Below are positions 20,984-31,555 of a stretch of 64,000 bases of DNA, piece after piece. The DNA lies in contig CAXIUP010000261.1 of assembly GCA_964035015.1 (NCBI GenBank), positions 331,001-395,000 on the forward strand, in the 5' to 3' direction. This DNA is from Corallium rubrum. Its lineage: Eukaryota > Cnidaria > Anthozoa > Scleralcyonacea > Coralliidae. The first letter of the stretch is position 1, and every line of letters begins with the position of its first letter. The position numbers and the translations under genes were made by a program. Below the pieces are notes generated by a model, which did not search any database, had not been told where the DNA came from, and was given only the letters and a program-made list of their open reading frames with translations.

Positions 20984-22813
20984 TCAATCATTTAAAAAAG
21001 AAAAAAACCTACTGCAGCCCGATTTAAACTCGCTTAGGTTGTTTGCTTTGCGTAGCTCAGTAGGAAGGCTATTCCAAAGCATCGCACCGTTATAGCCAAA
21101 GCTATTCTTTAGGTAATTAGTCCGTGGCTTTGGAACAGCTAGTTTGCCTTCGGTGTCTCTCAATGAATAGTTCGTGACGCTGCTACGGTCTATGAACATG
21201 GGACGCAAATAATCGGGGGCGAGCCCATTTAGTGATTTATAGACCATTACAGCTTTTTCAAACTTGCGCTGGGTATCGAGTTTTCTCCAGCCAAGCTTCT
21301 CTAGTAGAGAATCAGCAGCAGTGTCATAGCTAGAAGATGTTAACACTCTCGCTGCACGATTTTGCAATTTTTGAAGCTTATCAGCATAGGTTTTGTTACA
21401 ATTATCCCAAACGACACAACAATAATTAAAATGCGGTTGCACTAACGAATTGAAAATATACTGCAGAGTCGTAAATGGAACAAAAGGCCTTACACGTTTT
21501 ATAGCTCCAACGCTTGATGCAATCTTTTTGATTAGCTTATTGATATGTATATTCCAAGACAGATTTTCATCAATAAGTACGCCTAGGGACTTTGTATGCG
21601 AAACCTGATTAACAGGGACCCCATCAATTTCCAGAGATGGTAACGGGTTCAACGTACGTAGTCTTTGCCTAGAACCGATTAACATGAATTCTGTCTTGGA
21701 TTGGTTTAGGGTAAGCTTGTTTGCGATAAGCCACTCATTAACGTTAGCAAGGTCTTGATTCAGATTCTGATTAATATCACGAACGTTATTACTTGCCAAC
21801 GTCAAATGAGTGTCATCTGCATACATACGTGCATGGGAGTGTTTGAGACAATTAGGCAAGTCATTTATATAAATCAAAAATAGTAATGGCCCTAAGATAG
21901 TCCCCTGCGGGATACCACAGGACAGTGAGCGGTTCGGTGATAAAAAACCGTTCACGAAGCATTTTTGGTTACGATCACTTAGGTAAGATCTAAACCATTC
22001 ACTTCCTATACCATATACATTCAATTTCGATAAAAGAATTGCATGATCTACGGTGTCAAACGCTTTTTTAAGGTCTAAGAAAACTACTGCGTTTACGTCG
22101 CCGTGATCGATGTTGTACGCCCAATCGTTTGTGGCTTCGAGAAGAGCAGTGACTGTGGAATGTAAGCTTCGGAATCCTGACTGACTAGTTGAAAGCAATT
22201 TGTTATCCGTAAGAAAAATATTAACTTGATCGTAAATAATCCTCTCAAAAACTTTGGCCACAATAGGAATAATAGAGATGGGACGATAGTTATTGAGATC
22301 CTCACGTTTCCCTTGTTTAAATAATGGTATAACCTTTGAACATTTCCAATCGTCAGGGAATATACCCGTGATAATGGAACGATCAAAAATTATACTTAGG
22401 GAATCTGAAATCAAATCAGGACATTCACGAAGAAGCCTAGCTGAAATTTTATCCAAACCAGTTGCTTTAGATTTACTAAGTTTGGATAGAAGAGAAAAGA
22501 CCATAGACGAACTTGTTGTCTTCAGTTGAAAACTAGCTCCACTTTCGTTACATGAAAGGTAATCTAAATGAGAACGACTGTTTTCGTTACAAGGTATTTT
22601 GTCGGCAAGTTTTGGCCCAATATCAGCGAAATGATCATTAAACGCATCGGATAATTTTTGAGAGCCGCTTATAGAACAGCCGTTCAATTCAATTTCCTTT
22701 ACGTGCGAGCTATGTTGTTTTCTTGAAGTTAGTTCGTTAATTATATTCCAAGTCTTTTTCGAATTGCTTTTATTTTCGTGAAAGGCGTTCGTGTAATACA
22801 TTTCTTCTGGCAT
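20984..22813 (-). CDS. LINE ORF2, reverse transcriptase half
   Basis: A 609-codon uninterrupted frame. Motifs: KSKATGLDKISARLLRECPD, NNYRPISIIPIVAKVFERII, AVVFLDLKKAFDTVDH, CGIPQGTILGPLLFLIYIND and the catalytic RMYADDTHLTLA (YADD). These are followed by a long C-terminal region (FNYCCVVWDNC, LQNRAARVL, MLWNSLPTELR) typical of CR1/Jockey-group elements. A one-base change near 22800 would link it to the endonuclease half, so this is the least damaged LINE in the window. Plus-strand and other-frame ORFs at 22093-22529 are shadows. Confidence 0.92.
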   Translation of the reverse strand: MPEEMYYTNAFHENKSNSKKTWNIINELTSRKQHSSHVKEIELNGCSISGSQKLSDAFNDHFADIGPKLADKIPCNENSRSHLDYLSCNESGASFQLKTTSSSMVFSLLSKLSKSKATGLDKISARLLRECPDLISDSLSIIFDRSIITGIFPDDWKCSKVIPLFKQGKREDLNNYRPISIIPIVAKVFERIIYDQVNIFLTDNKLLSTSQSGFRSLHSTVTALLEATNDWAYNIDHGDVNAVVFLDLKKAFDTVDHAILLSKLNVYGIGSEWFRSYLSDRNQKCFVNGFLSPNRSLSCGIPQGTILGPLLFLIYINDLPNCLKHSHARMYADDTHLTLASNNVRDINQNLNQDLANVNEWLIANKLTLNQSKTEFMLIGSRQRLRTLNPLPSLEIDGVPVNQVSHTKSLGVLIDENLSWNIHINKLIKKIASSVGAIKRVRPFVPFTTLQYIFNSLVQPHFNYCCVVWDNCNKTYADKLQKLQNRAARVLTSSSYDTAADSLLEKLGWRKLDTQRKFEKAVMVYKSLNGLAPDYLRPMFIDRSSVTNYSLRDTEGKLAVPKPRTNYLKNSFGYNGAMLWNSLPTELRKANNLSEFKSGCSRFFSFLND

Positions 22814-23837
22814 GTTTGATTTCGGTATTTACATTATTACGAGTTCTCTTAAAAGCGTGCCAATCAGATGGATCATTAGAGCTAATCGCTTTTATCTTCA
22901 GAATATCTCGATAATGCATGCATTGTTTTAAATAAGGCGTAATCCAGGGCGATTTAGTAGCCCTAATACGCTTTGTACACAGAGGGGCATGCCTTTCAAC
23001 AACACTATTAAATGTATTTTTCCAAGCATGCCACATATCATTTGGGTTATCATGTGCCTTAATTTCATCCCAATTCTGCAGCCGGATATCGTTTCTGAAA
23101 CGTGCAGAATTAAAATGCTTAAACTTTCTATAGGTCACAGTAGAGTGGCCCTTAGTAAATAAGCCAGTTGAAAGTTTACGAAAAGCATAGATTAGGCTAT
23201 GATCACTGATGCTGATATGAGAGACACCAGAGCAAACAATCCTATCAGGCGAATTAGTAAATATCAAGTCAATTAATGTTGAGGATGACTTGGTTATGCG
23301 AGTTGGTTCGCTTATTAACTGTTGTAAGCCAAAAAGATCAGTGATGCTAGTCAAGATGGTTGAATTATGTTCCAAAATGGGTGACCCGAGATTACAGTTC
23401 AGGTCACCCATTAAGTAATATTCAACATTTTCCGAATCGAGTCTACCTACTAGGGTTTCAAAATAGTTAAATTTGTCGACGGGTGAATCTGGAGGTCTAT
23501 ACCAAGTTGTAACGAGAAAAGGCTTGGATCTAGGTTTACGAATTTCGATACATAAATTTTCTAATTGATCAAATGACATATCAAAACGTGGTAGAAAATT
23601 GATATTGCATCGAACATAAAAACATACACCACCCCCAAATCTGCCATTGACGCTTCTGTCGCGTCGTACAATTTCATAACCAGATATATGAACCTCGTTG
23701 TCATTTATAGTAGAATCAAGCCTTGTCTCGTTAATTGCCAAAACATCGATTGAATGATCAACAAGCAAAACTCTAAGCTCGTCGATATGCTTTATTAGAC
23801 TGGTAACATTAAGTGATGCTAGCTTGAAGCCCCGCAT
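22770..23837 (-). CDS. LINE ORF2, AP endonuclease half
   Basis: 355 residues from an ATG at 23837; the frame is open upstream to about 23930. Endonuclease motifs in order: FKLASLNVTSLIKHI, LAINETRLDSTI (metal-binding Glu), YLMGDLNCNLGS (Asp/Asn pair), STLIDLIFTNS and HISISDHSLIYAF (catalytic Asp-His). It ends HERLSRK where the frame shifts into the reverse-transcriptase half, overlapping it by 44 bases. The activity would be target-strand nicking. All expected motif residues are present. Confidence 0.88.
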   Translation of the reverse strand: MRGFKLASLNVTSLIKHIDELRVLLVDHSIDVLAINETRLDSTINDNEVHISGYEIVRRDRSVNGRFGGGVCFYVRCNINFLPRFDMSFDQLENLCIEIRKPRSKPFLVTTWYRPPDSPVDKFNYFETLVGRLDSENVEYYLMGDLNCNLGSPILEHNSTILTSITDLFGLQQLISEPTRITKSSSTLIDLIFTNSPDRIVCSGVSHISISDHSLIYAFRKLSTGLFTKGHSTVTYRKFKHFNSARFRNDIRLQNWDEIKAHDNPNDMWHAWKNTFNSVVERHAPLCTKRIRATKSPWITPYLKQCMHYRDILKIKAISSNDPSDWHAFKRTRNNVNTEIKHARRNVLHERLSRK

Positions 23838-23939
23838 AATAGGTATTGTTGGGGCTGACTGATTGGTAGAACTGTTTGGTTGATTATCGGAGCCTATAAC
23901 AGATTCACCCGGTAAGGCATTATGTCAATTTAAAATATT

Positions 23940-24170
23940 ATTAGCAATAATAAAAGACGCGTGCTTTTGAGCGAAACACCCTCGGAAGTTTCATGTACTA
24001 TATAGGGGTTATTTTTGCTAATGATGTGTGAGTTGGCGTTGATGAATGCTGGCGAGGTTGAGCGATGCTGTTGTTAGGGGTGGCGTTTAAATTGAGATTT
24101 CAAAAGAATACAAGTGCTGCACTTTAATTGCTTGGTTTTTTAGCCAAACAATGCTGTGCGATAATGAAGC
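23940..24170. other. sequence between LINE and ITS1
   Basis: GC-moderate DNA without a recognisable gene, and absent from unit B. It may be LINE leader or part of the original insertion. No 18S rRNA sequence (for example the conserved 3' end) is found here or anywhere else in the window. Confidence 0.4.
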
Positions 24171-24431
24171 CCTTGCATGGTTACCCCTTACAACAACTTG
24201 CTGTTATAACAACCCGAGCCAGTCATTACCAACGGCTGCACATTCGCAAACACGTCTGGTCAATTACTACTAGGCGTTTTCGAGTCACGCACACCGACAG
24301 CATGTACTGAACGGTAGGCTCCTTGCTGTGCTTCTCCTGTTTTCTTTTCTCCATTACCTGTTAAACTGTAATTGTTCCCCCTCTCACCCAAAAAAAATAT
24401 TTAAAAAATCAACAAATAAAAGTAATAGACA
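24171..24431 (+). other. ITS1-like spacer, unit A
   Basis: This stretch matches unit B 55990-56258 closely (CCTTGCATGGTTACCCCTTA, TTGCCAACGGCTGCACA-type phrase, CTACTAGGCGTTTTCG, CTCCTGTTTTC) and directly precedes 5.8S. It is therefore ITS1 or the part of it retained after 18S was lost. Confidence 0.75.
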
Positions 24432-24587
24432 CAACTTTTAACGGCGGATCTCTTGGCTTGTGCATCGAGGAAGAACGCAGCTAACTGCGAAACGTAGTGT
24501 GAATTGCAGATTTCAGTGAATCATCGAATTTTTGAACGCAAATCGTGCTTTTGGTTATCCCGAGAGCATGTCTGTTTGTGTGTTGCT
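24432..24587 (+). rRNA. 5.8S rRNA, unit A (pseudogene)
   Basis: CAACTTTTAACGGCGGATCT, GAAGAACGCAGCTAACTGCG, GTAGTGTGAATTGCAG and TCAGTGAATCATCGAATTTT are unmistakable. Departures from the copy in unit B include TCGAGGAAG (B: TCGATGAAG) and a changed AATCGTGCTT (B: AATGGCGCTT), which argue this copy is not under constraint. Confidence 0.95.
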
Positions 24588-24710
24588 ACTAAACCCTACT
24601 CATGGTGTTTCGGCGTGTCCCCCTAAATAGATTAGCATTCAAGCACATCGCGTAGCCATAATGTTCGCAGACTTCGCGTGTGCCGCATTCCTTTCCACGG
24701 TAGCTATTTG
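24588..24710 (+). other. ITS2, unit A
   Basis: A spacer of about 123 bp between 5.8S and the start of 28S. Unit B has about 150 bp, including a 25-30 bp segment missing here. Confidence 0.8.
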
Positions 24711-25042
24711 ACCTCAGATCAGGCAAGACTACCCGCTGAACTTAAGCATATTAGTAAGCGCAGGAGAAGAAACTAACCAGGATTTCCTCAGTAATGGCGA
24801 ATGAAGAGGAATCGGCTCAAATTTGTAATCGCCGTAGATTGCAGCGGCAATTGTAGTCTCGAGAAGTACTCTCCTGGGAAATCGACTTTCTCTAAGTTGC
24901 TTGGAACAGCACGTCATAGAGGGTGACAACCCCGTACGTGGCAAGGCTTGAATGCCGACGAGGTTCTTTCGAAGAGTTGGGTTGTTTGGGAATGCAGCCC
25001 TAAATTGGTGGTAAACTCCATCTAAAGCTAAATACCGGCACA

Positions 25043-25100
<58 letters not shown>

Positions 25101-25837
25101 TAAAGAGCACGTGAAACCGTTAAAAGGGAAGCGAATGAAACCAGCAATTTGCCTTGCCGGATTCAGTCGCCTGGGCTCGATCACGTGCTTCGCGATTTTT
25201 TTAGACGCAACTCGTGCAATTCGCCGAGCGAAGGCGGCGCACTTCTGGTAGGTGAGTGTCAACATCAGATTGCCACGAGTTAGAAAGTTGCGATGAAGGT
25301 AGATCCTTCGGGATTGTTCAGCGTCGCAAACAAATCACCCGAGACTGTCTGTGGTCTGTTGCAATGCGTGCCTTCGTGGGTTGGCTGGTGTCCTGTCCTG
25401 TTGATGCGGTTGTTGACTGCAGTGGACGGCTATGCCAGTGCATCCAAACCGCTGCCTGTCTACAGGTCGGGGTGCGCACACCACGCGTTGACGATGCTGA
25501 CGAAAATACGGTTCCATCCGACCCGTCTTGAAACACGGACCAACGAGTCTAACATGTGCGCGAATCTGTGGGTGATCGAAACCCGGTGGCGAACTGAAAG
25601 TGAAGGGAACTTTTTGGTTGCTGAGGTGAGAAGCCCGGCCGTCGTGGCCAAGCCATATCATCGGCCGACCTGTTCTAATCTTAGAAAGGTTTGAGTAGGA
25701 GCGTAGCTGTTGGGACCCGAAAGATGGTGAACTATGCCTGAATGGAGTGAAGCCAGCGGAAACACAGATGAAAGCTCGTAGCGATTCTGACGTGCAAATC
25801 GATCGTCAAATTTGGGTACATCGGCGAAAGACTAATT

Positions 25838-25873
<36 letters not shown>

Positions 25874-26170
25874 ACAGGATAGCTGGGACTCCTCCGATGC
25901 AGGTTTATCGGGTAAAGCGAATGTTTAGAGGTCTTAAGATCGAAATGAATTTAACCTATTCTCAAACTTTAAATTGGTAAGAAGTCCAACTTGCTCGAAT
26001 GAAGCCGGACAATGGAATACGAGTCCTTAGTGGACCATTTTTGGTAAGCAGAACTGGCGATGCGGGATGAATCGAACGTCGCGTTAAGGTGCCTAAGTCG
26101 ACACTCATCAGATCCCACAAAAGGTGTTGGTCGATATTGACAGCAGGACGGTGACCATGGAAGTCGGGAT

Positions 26171-26204
<34 letters not shown>

Positions 26205-27119
26205 TCGACTAGCCATGAAAATGGATGGCGCTCAAGCGTCGCACCCATACTCGACCGTCGGAGCAAATGCCCTAGTTTCGACGAGTAGGAGGGCGTGGAG
26301 ATCGTGATGCAGCCTTTGACGCGAGTCAGGGTGAAACGTCCTCTGGTGCAGATCTTGGTGGTAGTAGCAAGTATTCAAATGAGAAGTTTGAAGACTGAAG
26401 TGGAGAAAGGTTCCATGTGAACAGCAGTTGGACATGGGTGAGTCGATCCTAAGACACAGGAAAGTTCCGTTATAAAGCGCCCACATTCGGGTGCCACCTG
26501 TCGAAAGGGAATCGGGTTAATATTCCCGAACCAGAACAGGGATATGGCCAATTGTGGCACACAGCGGTAACGCAAACGAACTCGGAAACGTCGGCAAGAG
26601 TCCCGGGAAGAGTTCCCTCTTCTTTTTAACGGACTGTCACCCTGGCATCGGTTTAGCCGGAGGTAGGGTTTCATGTTCGGTAAAGCTCCACAGATCTTGT
26701 AGGGTCCAGTGCGCATTCGACGGCCCTTGAAAATCCGGGGGTTGTTAATTTTCTTGTCTGGTCGTACTCATAACCGCAGCAGGTCTCCAAGGTGAGCAGC
26801 CTCTAGTCGATAGAACAATGTAGGTAAGGGAAGTCGGCTAAATGGCTCCGTAACTTGGGGACAAGGATTGGCTCCCAACTTGGACTGGTCAGGACTCTTC
26901 GGGGTCTGGACCGGATCGGGTAGGGGCTTCACATCGATGGAATCAGCTATGGTCGTCAGGTCAATTCGGCATGCAATTAACAACCGACTTAGTAGAACTG
27001 GAACGGACAAGGGGAATCCGACTGTTTAATCAAAACAAAGCATTAGATGGCTGGTGAGCGGTGTTGACGCAATGCGATTTCTGCCCAGTACTCTGAATGT
27101 CAAAGTGAAGTAATTCACC

Positions 27120-27156
<37 letters not shown>
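24711..27156 (+). rRNA. 28S rRNA 5' part, unit A (pseudogene)
   Basis: It starts ACCTCAGATCAGGCAAGACT, then CCGCTGAACTTAAGCATATT. It continues through AGTACCGTGAGGGAAAGATG, CCCGAAAGATGGTGAACTAT and TAGTAGCTGGTTCCCTCCGA to GGCGGGAGTAACTATGACTC, where it is interrupted by R2 at the expected site. Conserved positions are altered (for example ATTAGTAAGCGCAGG where most 28S genes read ATCAATAAGCGGAGG). All protein frames reported over this region, on both strands, are artefacts of rRNA. Confidence 0.95.
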
Positions 27157-30100
27157 ATACGTTCACGTCGTGATCCCTGTCAGCTTCATTGAGCTAAATT
27201 GGATTTTTTCCCTTTTTTTGATATTTCTAAATTGGATATTTTATTGGATCCTTATTGCGTTTAATCACTGAAGTTGCGAACATGCCTACAGTGTTGCATC
27301 CGGGATGTAGTACCTGTGTGTCGGGGACAGATGATATTCCTAATAATTTAGATGCTGCAGGTGAAGCATCTACCGACACTTTTATAATTGGCGCTGATGG
27401 CAATATATTACATGTCTGTCAGTATTGTCGCAAAATTTACAAATCAAAAGGTGGCTTAACCCTTCACGTGCGAAAGAAACATGAGGAAGAATTTCACCGG
27501 GCTAATGTTCCTGAGCGACGTGTGAAAGCTCGATGGGATAACGAGGAGTTTGTTCTTTTAGCTAAGGAGGAGGTGCGACTGGCAGGAAATGGTATGAAGA
27601 ATTTGAATGTTGAGTTGAGGAAGGTAGTGCCTCACCGCTCCTTGGAGAGCATTAAAGGTGTTCGGCGAAAATCTAATAAAAAGTACCAAGCTCTCCTCAA
27701 TGATTTTGCAAAGAATGTTGATGTCAGTCAAGCCGAATCTGAGGGTGATGAACCTGCTTTTTGTGGTACTCCCCCTGAAAGGGCTGAGATCCCTGGAGAG
27801 GGTGGTACAACTGACAATGGATTCTGTGGTCAATCTCATGAATCTTGGTGGGCCGGGGTGAAAGCTGAATTGAACGATTTTGCTTTTTTATCTGGCCTTG
27901 ACGTTGACTTGTTGGCTCCAAGCGGCCTTACTGAGGAAGTGCGCCAGTTGATTGACCTAGATTTTCATCTGTGGACGGAATCGATAACTGCGAGTAATCT
28001 TTCAGGAGTCGTACCTCCCAGAAATCGAGGAAATAGGCAAGACCTGAGGGAATCGACTCCTGTAGCAAGGGTGCAGAGGGCCGTACCCGAGGGTTCTGGC
28101 GCTGGTGTTGACATAGGTAGACGTAGCAGGCCACACTTGAGCCAATCAAAAGGAAGAAAGCTGCGTTTAAGAAGCTGCAGGATCTTTTCCGTAAAAAGAA
28201 GTCCCGCTGTGCCCATGAAGTTCTAAATGGAACCTGGGGCGCGTCTAGTACGAGGTTGACGCTCGAAGAACAGGAACCTTACTGGTGTGCGTTATTTGAG
28301 CAGGAATCTGTCAACGCCGCGTGTGTGCCTGAACCTATTGGTCCAATTCTGTGGGGAATGATCGATCCCATCTCTCTGCCTGAACTTGAAGCTCTAATAA
28401 AAGGAATGAAATCAAGTGCACCGGGACCTGATGGGATGGTTCTGAATCAATTGAAGAGACTCTCAAAAGAGGAGCTCAGAGCCCGATTCAACTTATGGCT
28501 CATGGCCGGTTATTCGCCCACTGTATGTTATACAGGCAAGACCGTGCTCATTCCAAAAGACTTGGAAGATATCAGACCACCCAAGCATAGGCCCATAACT
28601 ATTGCCCATGTTATTGTTAGATGCTTCCATAAGCTGATGGCTAAGAGGATGGGCGATTCGATGCCGTTTTCCAATAGGCAGAAGGCATTCCGGCCGGTGG
28701 TGGCTTAGGAGAAAATGTATTATTGTTGTGGGCAATAATTAAACATCATACGGATAATAATCTGCCACTTAATGTGGTTTTCCTCGATATTTCGAAGGCT
28801 TTTGACTCTGTGTCCCACCAGTCTGTACTTATTGCTGCGAGAAGGATGGGTATCCCCCCGCCCTTTCTTACATATTTAAATGAATTTTACTCTCGTAGCC
28901 AAACTCGCATTAGCGTTGGCGGCTATACGAGTGAGCCGATCTTTGTGAGGAGGGGCGTGAAGCAGTGATATCCTATGTCCGTACATCTGCTCAACGCGGT
29001 AATTGATTGGTCTCTGTCATCTTTAAATCCAATCTTGGAATTAAAATTGGGGATGTTAACCTCAATCACCTGGCGTTTGTGGACGATATAGGCTTATTGA
29101 CTAGTACTTCTGTTGAAGTGATCATTTGGGAAAGTGTGGTCTGTCGTTTAGTGCGGGCAGCTCGGGGAAGTCAGCGTCCCTGAGAATTGACGTTGACAGC
29201 AGGAAGAAAAAATGGGTAGTTAATCCCGTCGACCATTTGCACGTGGATGGACAGGTTATACCTATTAAAAGTGTTATGCACCCATCTCTGCAAGGGGTCC
29301 CATGCCAGATGTAGCTACAAATATGCAGAGGCAGTTGAATAATGTTAGTAGGGCGCCACTGACGCCCCAGCAACGGATGTACATTCTATGACGACATATT
29401 ATTCCAGCGACGTATCATCAGCTAGTTTTATCTGACTGCTCCATGAAGCTTCTCTGTTTTCTGGATTTAAAAATAAGAGGCGCTGTAAAAAGATGCTTGA
29501 AATTGCCTAAGGATACCACCAACTTTTTCCTTTACGTGCCCATTGCGGATGGAGGCCTTGGGGTGGCTGTTTTGAAAAAAATGCCATTCCGATAATGAGG
29601 AAGAGGAGGCTAGAGAAGCTCTTGGCTAGCAATGATCCCGCTGTCGTCACCGTTGCTGGATCTTCCGTCGTGGCGAGCATGCTGCATCGGGACTCGGTGC
29701 CACCAATTTTGAATGGCATTCCAATTTGCAATAAGGATAATTTGAAACGTGCGTTGGCTTATGAGCTTCATTGCTCTGTGAACGGTAGGGGTTTGAAGGA
29801 GTGCAATTGGGTTCCCTCTATGCATAAATGGGTGGAATCCTAACCATCTAATGGCTGGCGCGAATTATTTTGGAGCCATCCATGTGAGAGGGAACCTGAT
29901 GGCATCCGCAGTTAGAATGGCTAGGGGACGTCCGCAGCGTGATGTGGCTTGTCATGCCTGCAGCGCGATGTGGCTTGTGATGCCTGCGGCCACGTCGAGT
30001 CCTTGGGGCACATTTTGCAGGTCTGCCCTAGAACCAGCGGCGCCCGGATTGATCGTCATAACTCTGTGCTTGCTAGAACGGTTAAAACCTTAGTAAAAAA

Positions 30101-30774
30101 CAACTGGTCCATTCTAGTAGAGCCGGTGATTCTAACTCCAGCTGGAATTCGTCGTCCTGATATCGTTGTTTGGAGGGATAGTACAACATGCTATGTTATT
30201 GGTGTTACTGTCGCTTCTGATGATGCAGACCTGAATAATGTGCACTCGTTAAAAGTTGAACATTATGATACGCAGCATGTTCGCGACTGGGCGTTGAGTG
30301 TGAGTGGGGCTGCTACAGTGACTGTCTCATCGATAAGTTTTGATTGGAGAGGTGCGGTGGTAGTCCCATCTTACGATTTGTTGAAGGATAACCTGGGTAT
30401 GAGAGATTATGATATCCAACTGCTCTCTGTTATTGTGTTGGAGAAAGGTTTTAAGATATGGCTGGACTTCAAAAATTGTACATACCGATGTGTCACCAAC
30501 ATTCTGAGCAACAACGTTTAATGTCACATGGTTATTGGAATGGAACCTACTGTGCTAAGTTGTTGGAATGGGAAAATTGAACATTACGTTGAACTACGAT
30601 GAACATATATTATGTGATATGGATTTGAAAGGATATGTATTTGACTATTTGTGAGCTATTGACTTGCCATAGTGTCTGTGTAATTATTCATTTTAACATT
30701 TTATATATTTAATTTTATGGAGGGCTCTAGAGCTCGAATGTACGGATTTGAATTAATTCAATAAAGTATTTATT
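27157..30774 (+). mobile_element. R2 non-LTR retrotransposon in 28S
   Basis: It is bounded on the left by 28S ending ACTATGACTCTC and on the right by CCAAATGCCTCGTCATC, the two sides of the classical R2 target. About 7 bases (the TTAAGGTA part of the target) are missing or altered at the junction, as is common after R2 integration. Length is about 3.6 kb, near the family norm. Protein domains are in R2 order: zinc finger, Myb, reverse transcriptase, CCHC, restriction-like endonuclease. Several frameshifts and a stop make it inactive. Confidence 0.95.
27282..30521 (+). pseudogene. R2 ORF (zinc finger, Myb, RT, restriction-like endonuclease)
   Basis: N-terminus, about 27282-28150: one CCHH finger (HVCQYCRKIYKSKGG then LTLHVRKKH; C-x2-C-x12-H-x4-H) and a Myb-like segment (VKARWDNEEFVLLAKEEVRL). 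RT pieces: 28256-28700 (MKSSAPGPDGMVLNQLKR, HRPITIAHVIVRCFHK), then 28723-28968 (VVFLDISKAFDSVSHQ, VRRGVKQ ending in TGA where Gly is expected), then AFVDDIGLL near 29070. C-terminus, 29949-30521: CDACGHVESLGHILQVCPR (CCHC) and RRPDIVVWRDSTTCYVIGVT, the PD-type restriction-like nuclease. Frame changes lie near 28140, 28690, 29000-29600 and 29900. A single zinc finger suggests the R2 group with one finger. Confidence 0.92.
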
Positions 30775-30775
30775 G

Positions 30776-30831
<56 letters not shown>

Positions 30832-30889
30832 ACTGTCCCTATCTACTATCTAGTGAAACCACAGCCAAGGGAACGGGCTTGGCGACAAC

Positions 30890-30927
<38 letters not shown>

Positions 30928-31328
30928 TGACTCCGTGAAAAAACACGAGAGGTGTAGAATAAGTGGGAGGAGCAATCCGCTGGTGAAATACCACTACTCT
31001 CGTCGTTTTTTTACTTAATCGGCGAAGCGGAACTGGACGTTACGCGTCCACATGTTGGTTTTCAGATCGCTCGTCTGGCGGTCGATCCAGGTCGAAGACA
31101 CTGTCAGGTTGGGAGTTTGGCTGGGGCGGCACTACTGCCAAATGATAACGCAGGTGTCCTAAGGTGAGGTCAATTAGAACGGAAATCTCATGTAGAACAA
31201 AAGGGTAAAAGCTCACTTGATTTTGATTTTCAGTATGAATACAAACTGTGAAAGCATGGCCTATCGATCCTTTATCTCTTACGAGTTTTAAGCTAGAGGT
31301 GTCCGAAAAGTTACCACAAGGATAACAG
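30775..31328 (+). rRNA. 28S rRNA middle part, unit A, downstream of R2
   Basis: Starting from GCCAAATGCCTCGTCATCTA it runs through GACGCGCATGAATGGATTAA, GTTGAGCTTGACTCTAGTCT, TGATAACGCAGGTGTCCTAA and GAAAAGTTACCACAAGGATA, and stops at GGATAAC (31328). The next expected bases, TGGCTTGTGG, are instead found at 20057 and 55409. The sequence after 31328 reads AGATGGCTAGTG, which weakly echoes TGGCTTGTG, so the exact edge is uncertain by a few bases. Confidence 0.93.
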
Positions 31329-31555
31329 ATGGCTAGTGTGGAGTGTGAATCTGGAACTCCCATCCCTTTGTTCCCCTCGCCCCAAGGTAATCCATCGAAT
31401 GTCGGTATTTGCTATATGATTTTTGCCATATGAACTTTTCCTGAAACGACAGAAATAATGTTTTCGTCTATCCTCAGAATCAGTGATCAAACAGTAACTG
31501 AAATGGATCAACAAAGGGATTCGAGCAATTAACGCCTTGAGTTAGATTCTCCTTA
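31329..31555. other. DNA right of rDNA unit A
   Basis: No gene is recognised. If the 28S break reflects an inserted element, its start would lie here. No RT, transposase or inverted end is visible. Confidence 0.35.

Larger units (their letters stand above)
20788..23930 (-). mobile_element. CR1/Jockey-type LINE, nearly intact ORF2
   Basis: A minus-strand element inside the rDNA spacer. Its 3' end carries a (TAGAA)n tail (plus strand 20788-20812), which fits LINEs that end in short tandem repeats and not poly(A). ORF2 is complete in content but split by one frameshift. No ORF1 is present, so the 5' side is truncated or the ORF1 was lost. Sequence from about 23940 to 24165 could be its leader or flanking DNA. 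Confidence 0.88.

Noticed and set aside
24729..27010. Many protein frames of 60-180 codons on both strands
   Set aside because: They overlie 28S rRNA, where base constraint produces spurious open frames. The same applies to 56867-58478.
31313..31335. GGATAACAG at the 28S break resembling the I-SceI/omega group I intron site
   Set aside because: The resemblance reflects conservation of the peptidyl-transferase region. No group I intron core or homing-endonuclease motif is visible on either side.
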